Below are positions 55,164 through 64,000 of a stretch of 64,000 bases of DNA, one piece after another. The notes beneath the pieces are model-generated. The model made no database searches, was not told where the DNA came from, and saw only the letters and a program-made list of their open reading frames with translations. Each line of letters starts with the position of its first letter. Position 1 is the stretch's first letter. Source of the stretch: Caprimulgus europaeus (lineage: Eukaryota; Chordata; Aves; Caprimulgiformes; Caprimulgidae); assembly GCA_907165065.1 (NCBI GenBank), contig OU015523.1:125998523-126062522 (forward strand). The letters are read 5' to 3'. The translations under genes and the position numbers were made by a program.

Positions 55164-55910
55164 CCCAGGACACGGTTATTGGCTCTGTGCTGCCAGCGCA
55201 TGGTGCCGGCTCCTGTTGAGGTTCTCCAAAGCGGGGGGCACAGTCTCTGCCCCCTCAGCAGTCACACAGGGAAGCCGGTGCTGTCTGCCCCGTCCCTGGG
55301 AACAGAGGGAAAGGAAACAGAAAGTACAAGGAGGGTTGTGACGAGGGAGCTTCACACTGAAGAGTGGAGCAACACCAGCGCTGGCAGAAGAAACGACAGC
55401 AGGTTTGGGAGAAAAAGCGTGAAAACAGAATGTCCTTGAGTGGAGGACTGGAGAGGGTCAGAAATAAAACAGAGTGTCACTGAATAACGGGCACCGAGGC
55501 AGCGAGACGCGTGCGTCAGCAGCGCCGCCGGCACCCGGGGAGCAGGGCGGGAGCGGCACTGCCCGGCCCCCGCCGAGAGCGCGGCCGGAGGAGTCTCCTG
55601 GAAACCCAACAAAGGCAGGAGGGCTGCAAGGACAGCGACACAGGAAACACAGAAACAGGGGGGGCTCACGGTGCAGCTGCAGGGCCAGGAGATCTTCAGA
55701 GAAAATTGAGTTGGCAAATTGAATTCCTCAGCAGATGATGAAATACGCGTGGAGCGACACTCGGACCTGCCGGGCTCGGTGCCACTCTGCAGTAACATCT
55801 GCACAGCCCAGGGGGGACGGGGACACCAGGCAGACCTGGCACAGGGACACGGCTGTAGGTCCACTCAGTGTCTCACAGAGCAGCTCTTCAGAAGCTCAAA
55901 GCTGGAAATC
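55164..55910. other. Intergenic, CpG-rich core
   Basis: No gene recognised. Positions about 55490-55610 form a small CpG-rich block (for example GAGACGCGTGCGTCAGCAGC), which might be a promoter island. No exon can be assigned. Confidence 0.45.
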
Positions 55911-56141
55911 CATAGAATCATGGAATCATGGAGTGTTGTGAGCTGGGAGGGACCCCCCAGGATGATGGAGTCCAGCTCCTGTCCCTGCACAGGACAATCC
56001 CAACATTCACACCATGTCCCTGAGGGCCTTGGCCAAATGCTGCTGGAATCTTGTCAGGCTTGGGGCCATCAGCACCTCCCTGGGGAGCCTGTGCCAGTGC
56101 TCCACCACCCTCTGCCTCAAGAACCTTCTCCTAATATCCAA
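55911..56141 (-). mobile_element. CR1 LINE fragment (minus)
   Basis: Plus-strand ATAGAATCATGGAATCATGG tail, GGATGATGGAGTCCAGCTCC and CCTCAAGAACCTTCTCCTAA. Same subfamily as 44082 and 61290. Confidence 0.9.
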
Positions 56142-56239
56142 CCTAATTCCTATTAGGAACTGAAAAAACACACCTGAGGGCTTCACACAGCCTCTTCTGC
56201 GGCTGCTATGATGAAGACAAAGGGAGGATGACTCTGCAT

Positions 56240-56522
56240 CATAGAATCCCAGATGGGTTTGGGTGGGAAGGGACCTTAAAGCTCCTCCAGTCCCAACCCC
56301 CTGCCAGCAGCAGGGACACCTTCCTCTAGACCAGGTTGCTCAAAGCCTCAGCCAACCTGGCCCAGAACACTTCCAGGGAGGAGCAGCCACAGCTTCTCTG
56401 GCCAACCTGGGACACTGTCTCAGCACCCTCACACCAAACAATTTCTTCCTCATATTCAATCTAAACCTTCCCTTTTCCAGTTTAGAGCCATTTCCCCTTG
56501 TTCTGTCATTAACTGCTCTTAT
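56240..56522 (-). mobile_element. CR1 LINE fragment (minus)
   Basis: Plus-strand CATAGAATCCCAGATGGGTT tail, GGAGGAGCAGCCACAGCTTC and TCTTCCTCATATTCAATCTA. It lies 100 bases from the previous CR1 in the same orientation but is of another subfamily. Confidence 0.9.
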
Positions 56523-57747
56523 AAAAAGTCCCTCCACCTTCATCATGTGCCTTCATCACGATGCTCCTGATGAAGGGGAAAGCCCCACGAGCGCAGCACC
56601 GCAGCGTGTGATGTGCTCCTGGTCCTGGCAGCTGGACCAAAACACGGGAGAAAAGCCCTGGGAGAGCACTGCCAAACGCACCAGGTCCTGTCCCGCCGTG
56701 TTCACCGCTCACGCCGGGACGAAGGGATGGGCTCACCCGCACCCAGCTCGCTCCCCGCATCAAATGTCAGCGTGGAATCCCACCCAACATCCCCCAACTC
56801 ATCCATCATCCCCCGTCACTGACACTCCTGCCATTTCTGCCTGGATTTGTGGCTCACTGTGTCATCTGCTCCCCCACAGCTGCCTCCTCCCTGGCGAGTG
56901 ACGCTCCCTGACCAGCGGCACCTCCTGGGGCAGAGGCAGGAGCGGCCGCTAATTAATTTAACCTGCCTGATAACATCACCGTGCCCTTCCCTGCTGCTGT
57001 TCCCCAGCACCCAGACTCAGCCTGCTCTGTGAGGGCAGACACTGCAGCAGACACTGGGAGATGTGTGCCCGTCCCACCTCGCCGCGGCAGACGTGACCGA
57101 CACCCAAACCAATCGTTCAACCAAAGCCATCGGCAGTGGCTGTCGGGTGGGAGCTGAGCGCTGAGACCCTCGGCAGCAGCGAATTTGTCATGACAAAAAA
57201 CACAGCTATCATTGCATTGCCACCAAAAAATCATACCTTTAATCATTTATTAATTAGTTATTATATTTTTTCATGCATTTGGTACATCATCCCTCCCAGG
57301 GGAGAAAAAAGAGCAAAAGCCACTGCAGATCCCTCACACAGGCGGGCGGTGGAGTCTCCGTGGCTGATGAAATGCCCAGTTTGGCACCCCAACATCTTGC
57401 ATGAGCTTCTGGAAACAGCCAGATGCTGCCAGCGCTGCTCAGAGACCCTCCCGTTGGCCAGGTCACCCCCACACCTCGGTGGCAGAGCCAGCGCTGCTGT
57501 GTCTCCTCCTGTTTTAATGGTCCTCGTGTCAAAGGGTTCCCATGGATTTTCTCCATCCCCATTCCGTTTCCATTCTCTGGTCTCTGTTTGCATTTCTGTT
57601 ATTCAGCTTCCGAGCAAACCTCCCCAGATTTACACCCAATGAGAATCCCCCCCCCCCCCCGCACCCAAACTCTGCTGAAGTTGGGCGTCTCCCCCACCCT
57701 CTCGCTGTTGATTTTGCATTTCCCACCCGGTCAGACTCACTGAGTCA
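56523..57747. other. Intergenic, nothing recognised
   Basis: About 1.2 kb of unique sequence with a run of about 14 C near 57648-57660. No gene or RNA signal. Confidence 0.5.
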
Positions 57748-57830
57748 TCAATTCATAGTGCTTGGAAAAGACCTTGCAGATCATCGAGCCCAGCCATAAA
57801 CCCAGCACTGCCAAGCCCCCACCAAGCAGG
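57748..57830 (-). mobile_element. Short CR1 LINE 3' end fragment (minus)
   Basis: Plus-strand ATCAATTCATAGTGCTTGGA, CAGATCATCGAGCCCAGCCA and CCCAGCACTGCCAAGCC resemble the CR1 3' UTR with divergence. Confidence 0.65.
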
Positions 57831-58374
57831 TGACACGGGTAGGGCAGAATCCTGCTCATCAGGAACCACCACTGCCACTCGTGCTACCGACTCCAGGCTC
57901 TGCACAAGCACCGGGAGGAACAGAAGGGGGAGCTCAGGGGTTTGCAAATCAGCAGCAAGAGCAGCAGAACCGTCCTGGCACAACACACCCGCTGTGTCCG
58001 GCCAGTTCCATCCCTCCCTGGGAACTTCTCACCAAGCCCCCAGGTATTTCCAGCCACCCCTTGCCAGCATGGGGCTGAGAGAGCTCCCAGCAGCTGGATC
58101 TCACCAGCACCTCCAGCTCTGCAGAGTCGACCTTCTTCTGGCCAGCACTGGTGCTTGTCTGAAACGACCTCCCAAAGCCCTGGAGATCCTTCCCTGTTGG
58201 CTGTGGTGATGGTCACCTCTAAAGACCAAAGCAAGTGACAATGGTGCTCCATGCAGACTGTGGCCATCCTCCCACCCACCATGTGGGGCTGAGGTTGGGG
58301 TGACCCCAGGTGCAGCAGGGCCCATCACAGTGTGGACACCAATGGGTGCTGACCAGGAGAGCACTGACCTTTTC
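57831..58374. other. Intergenic, nothing recognised
   Basis: Unique sequence without gene or repeat signal. Confidence 0.45.
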
Positions 58375-58740
58375 TCCTGGAGAAAAGGAGGCTGAGGGGA
58401 GACCTTGTGGCTCTGTCCAAGTCCCTTGGAGGAGGGTGCAGAGAGGTGGGGCTGGGTCTGTGCAACCAAGGAGCAAGGGACAGGACAAGAGGAAATGGGC
58501 TCCAGTTGTGGCCAGGGCAGTTGAGATGGGATGTGAGGAAGAATTTCTTTGCTGAAAGGGTTCTGAGGCATTGGAAGGGGTTGCCCAGGGCAGTGGTGGA
58601 GTCCCCATCCCTGGAGGGATTGAAGAGTCGTGTAGACACAGTGCTGAGGGACATGGGTCAGTGGGGACTGGTCAGGGTTGGGTTCATGGTTGGACTCCAG
58701 GAGCTCAAAGGGCTTTTCCCACCCAGGTGGGTCTGGGATG
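58375..58740 (+). mobile_element. CR1 LINE, 5'-truncated
   Basis: CCTGGAGAAAAGGAGGCTGA to CAGGTGGGTCTGGGATGCTG. Nearly the same text as 9275-9738 over the shared part, which suggests recent common descent. Confidence 0.92.
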
Positions 58741-59461
58741 CTGCAACTGCTGCTGCAGATGCTGAACTCAAAGACAAGCACCCACAGGATTTGCCCCCCT
58801 AAAAGAGAAGAGGATTGCTAACGCTCTCTATCCCCTACTCTGCAGAGCTCACTCAAGAGTTCCGGGCACTGGATGACTCAGTTTCATTTTTAGTGTCAAA
58901 CAGATGAGCAAGGAAATGTCATTTTATTTATTTATTCATCAGCTTGTGGATAATTTGCAGAGAAGAAGGTAATTTTCCAATGAATTTAGTTACCTGTCTC
59001 CATTTCACGCTGCTCCCCCCCAGGAGCCTGAAAGGACTCTGAAGCCAATAAAGATGAAAATCCCTGAGACCCCCCCAGCACCTCTCTGAGCCCAGGACAC
59101 GGCAGTGGCCAGTGCCCGAGCCCGGCGGCACCTACGGACACAGGAACACCAGAGTCCCTGTGACCAACGGTTACAAATCTCCCTGTCCCACCTGGGCCCC
59201 TGGACAGGGCCCACCCGCGTGTGGGTCACAGCCCAGCGTCCCCTCGGAGCCCAGCTCTGCTGTGCCCCCGCACACCCTCCCGCAGAGCCAGGAGAGCTCC
59301 CGAGCCGTGTGCACTGCACGGGGATCCAGCGAACACCCCCGGATCGCTCCTTCCCCCGCCCGTCCCGGCCCTCCAGGAGCCCCCGTGAGCTTCCAACAAC
59401 CCCAATCCCGCAGCGAGGAGCTCTCTGCGCCGTGCTCACGGGACCGCAGACCCCTGGAGCG
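58741..59461. other. Upstream flank of RPS11, nothing recognised
   Basis: AT-rich to about 58990, then increasingly GC-rich toward the RPS11 CpG island. No separate gene is recognised. Confidence 0.45.
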
Positions 59462-59648
59462 GGCTGGGTTGGGAGGGACCTGAAAGCTCATCCAGTGCCA
59501 ACCCCCTGCCAGCAGCAGGGACACCTTCCACTAGACCAGGTTGCTCAAAGCCTCATCCAACCTGGCCCAGAACACTTCCAGGGAGGAGCAGCCACAGCTT
59601 CTCTGCCCAACCTGGGCCAGGGTCTCACCACCCTCACAGCAAGAAATT
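59462..59648 (-). mobile_element. CR1 LINE fragment (minus) next to the RPS11 promoter
   Basis: Plus-strand CTGGGTTGGGAGGGACCTGA, ACTAGACCAGGTTGCTCAAA and CCTGGGCCAGGGTCTCACCA. It ends about 190 bases upstream of the presumed RPS11 transcription start. Confidence 0.88.
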
Positions 59649-59689
59649 CCCTCTGCGCCGGCCCCGGGGGGTGGCGGGGCGGGACCGCG

Positions 59690-59861
59690 GTTCCCGCTCC
59701 ACGGCCGCCCAGGCCGCACCGTCCCTTCCGCATAGCGGAGGAAGTGACGTCCATCACCCGCCCTCCCCTTGAGGTCACTTCCGGCGCGTTGGCCCCGCCC
59801 CACTGCAGGATAAGCGGCGGCGCGCGGGCCTCGCGGCCTCTTTTCCGCCGCGCGGCCCAAG
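59690..59861 (+). promoter_or_regulatory. RPS11 core promoter and 5'TOP leader
   Basis: A CpG island with the usual parts of a ribosomal-protein promoter: an ETS site fused to a CRE (GGAAGTGACGTC, 59740-59751); a reverse ETS site (CACTTCCGG, 59776-59784); a GC box (CCCCGCCCC, 59793-59801). A pyrimidine tract CCTCTTTTCC (59837-59846) is the likely 5'TOP start, which makes translation respond to mTOR. A YY1-like AAGATGGCGG (59859-59868) overlaps the start codon. The 5' UTR would be only about 20-25 bases. Confidence 0.85.
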
Positions 59862-62945
<3,084 letters not shown>

Positions 62946-63050
62946 TAGCAGTGCACACAAAGTGTGACAGTAATGCTGAGCAGCTGAGTGTGCAGGCGGG
63001 TGGGACACACCCGGCTTCATTGCTGCTCTGACCCGGAACCTGCTGACTGG

Positions 63051-63133
63051 TGGTGATGTCCAAACTCACGATGGTCTTCAGAGTCCCTGCTGCTGAGGGG
63101 CTGCTGACAACGCCAGTGGCAGCTGCTGAACCA
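63051..63133 (+). ncRNA. SNORD35-like: Second SNORD35-like C/D box snoRNA, RPS11 intron 4
   Basis: C box GTGATGT (63053-63059) and D box CTGA (63126-63129), with a short terminal stem (TGGT at 63051-63054 against ACCA just after the D box). The core CTCACGATGGTCT (63065-63077) is identical to that of the intron 3 snoRNA, while the rest of the two RNAs differs considerably. Additional CTGA motifs at 63093 and 63104 could be D'. It lies about 160 bases into the intron that follows exon 4. Confidence 0.82.
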
Positions 63134-63184
63134 TGAGGCAGGTCCTGGTCAGGCTGTCCTGAGCCACACACGGCTCTGGTTCCT

Positions 63185-63331
63185 GGGGAGGGGTAAGCAG
63201 GCGCTCAGGGCCGGGTTGGGTGGGGCCCTGGGCAGCCTGAGCTGGTGGTTGGTGGCTCTGTCCACAGCAGGGGGGTGGGAACTGGAGGAGCTTTGAGGTC
63301 ATTTCCAATCCAAACCAGTCTGGGATTCTAT
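63185..63331 (+). mobile_element. CR1 LINE 3' fragment in RPS11 intron 4
   Basis: GGGCCCTGGGCAGCCTGAGC, AACTGGAGGAGCTTTGAGGT and CCAGTCTGGGATTCTAT tail. An older subfamily with some divergence. Confidence 0.82.
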
Positions 63332-63464
63332 AAAAACTCTGCTGCTGCTGAAGTGAGTGCTGAGGCCAGGGGGCAGGTGCAGAGGCCACTTGGTTTTTGT
63401 CACTGCCTGTGCCCTGAGCCTGCTTCTGGCTGCAGGTACTGAGAAAAAACAGGGCTTGTGCTGA

Positions 63465-63975
63465 CTGTAGAATTGTCTGGGCTGGAAAAGCCCTTTGAGC
63501 TCCTGGAGTCCAACCATGAACCCAGCACTGACCAGTCCCCACTGACCCCTGTCCCTCAGCACTGTGTCTACACGACTCTTCAATCCCTCCAGGGATGGGG
63601 ACTCCACCACTGCCCTGGGCAACCCCTTCCAATGCCTCAGAACCCTTTCAGCACAGAAATTCTTCCTCACATCCCATCTCAACTGCCCTGGCCACAACTG
63701 GAGCCCATTTCCTCCTGTCCTGTCCCTTGCTCCTTGGTGGAACAGACCCACCCCCACCTCTCTCCACCCTCCTTGCAGGGACTTGGACAGAGCCAGAAGG
63801 TCTCCCCTCAGCCTCCTTTTCTCCAGGCTCAGCACCCCCAGTTCCCTCAGCTGGGAACTCAGCACACTTGTGCTCCAGACCCTTCCCCAGCTCCGGTGCC
63901 TTCTCTGGACACGCTCCAGCACCTCCAGGTCCTTCTGGGAGTCAGGGGCCCAACACTGAACCCAGCACTCGAGCC
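63465..63975 (-). mobile_element. CR1 LINE in RPS11 intron 4 (minus)
   Basis: Plus-strand CTGGGCTGGAAAAGCCCTTT to CACTGAACCCAGCACTCGAG. Little diverged; the reverse-strand ORF2-side frame is open for about 200 codons. Another CR1 begins where it ends. Confidence 0.92.
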
Positions 63976-64000
63976 CTGGGCCAGGCTGCCCAGAGAGGGT
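63976..64000 (+). mobile_element. Start of another CR1 LINE copy, cut by the window edge
   Basis: CCCTGGGCCAGGCTGCCCAG followed by AGAGGGT matches the plus-strand subfamily at 48047-48080. It continues beyond the window. The switch of orientation against 63465-63975 marks a separate insertion. Confidence 0.65.

Overview
The window looks like genomic DNA from a bird. It is full of CR1 LINE fragments: more than thirty, on both strands, most sharing the same 3' terminal several hundred bases. It also holds avian ERVL-type solo LTRs and their fragments. The genes have vertebrate structure (introns, snoRNA host introns, a 5'TOP ribosomal-protein promoter). I cannot name the species. Prokaryotic features such as operons, ribosome binding sites and CRISPR arrays are absent.

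Left and centre (1-50 kb) form a small class I olfactory receptor (OR) neighbourhood. Three intact OR52-like receptors lie on the minus strand at 14338-15297, 27413-28369 and 35974-36948. An uninterrupted ubiquilin reading frame (UBL, STI1-like and UBA regions, 591 aa) lies between the first two, also on the minus strand at 21085-22860. Two dead ORs lie on the plus strand. An OR51-like one at 5640-6298 has lost TM4-EL2 and is cut by an LTR. A decayed class I OR at 48632-49130 is cut by CR1. A ubiquilin next to class I ORs matches the mammalian region around beta-globin that carries UBQLN3/UBQLNL and OR51/OR52 genes; no globin gene is visible here.

Right end (59.7-64 kb): the 5' four exons of RPS11 on the plus strand, with a compact ETS/CRE, GC-box, 5'TOP and YY1 promoter. 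Introns 3 and 4 each carry a SNORD35-like C/D snoRNA. The last coding exon lies beyond the window.

The rest is intergenic: CR1 and LTR debris, a ~47-copy 21-bp minisatellite (18362-19337), a 174-bp pure purine tract (7966-8139), a 23-bp tandem repeat (53234-53355), a C-rich/CA hybrid repeat in RPS11 intron 1, and long stretches in which I recognise nothing. The ORs would act as odorant receptors in sensory neurons, the ubiquilin as a proteasome shuttle, and RPS11 in the 40S subunit. They are neighbours and do not form a pathway. I found no convincing new multi-gene system. The most notable signals are the mosaic relationship of the third OR to the other two, the paired snoRNAs in RPS11, the minisatellite, and two candidate regulatory sites.
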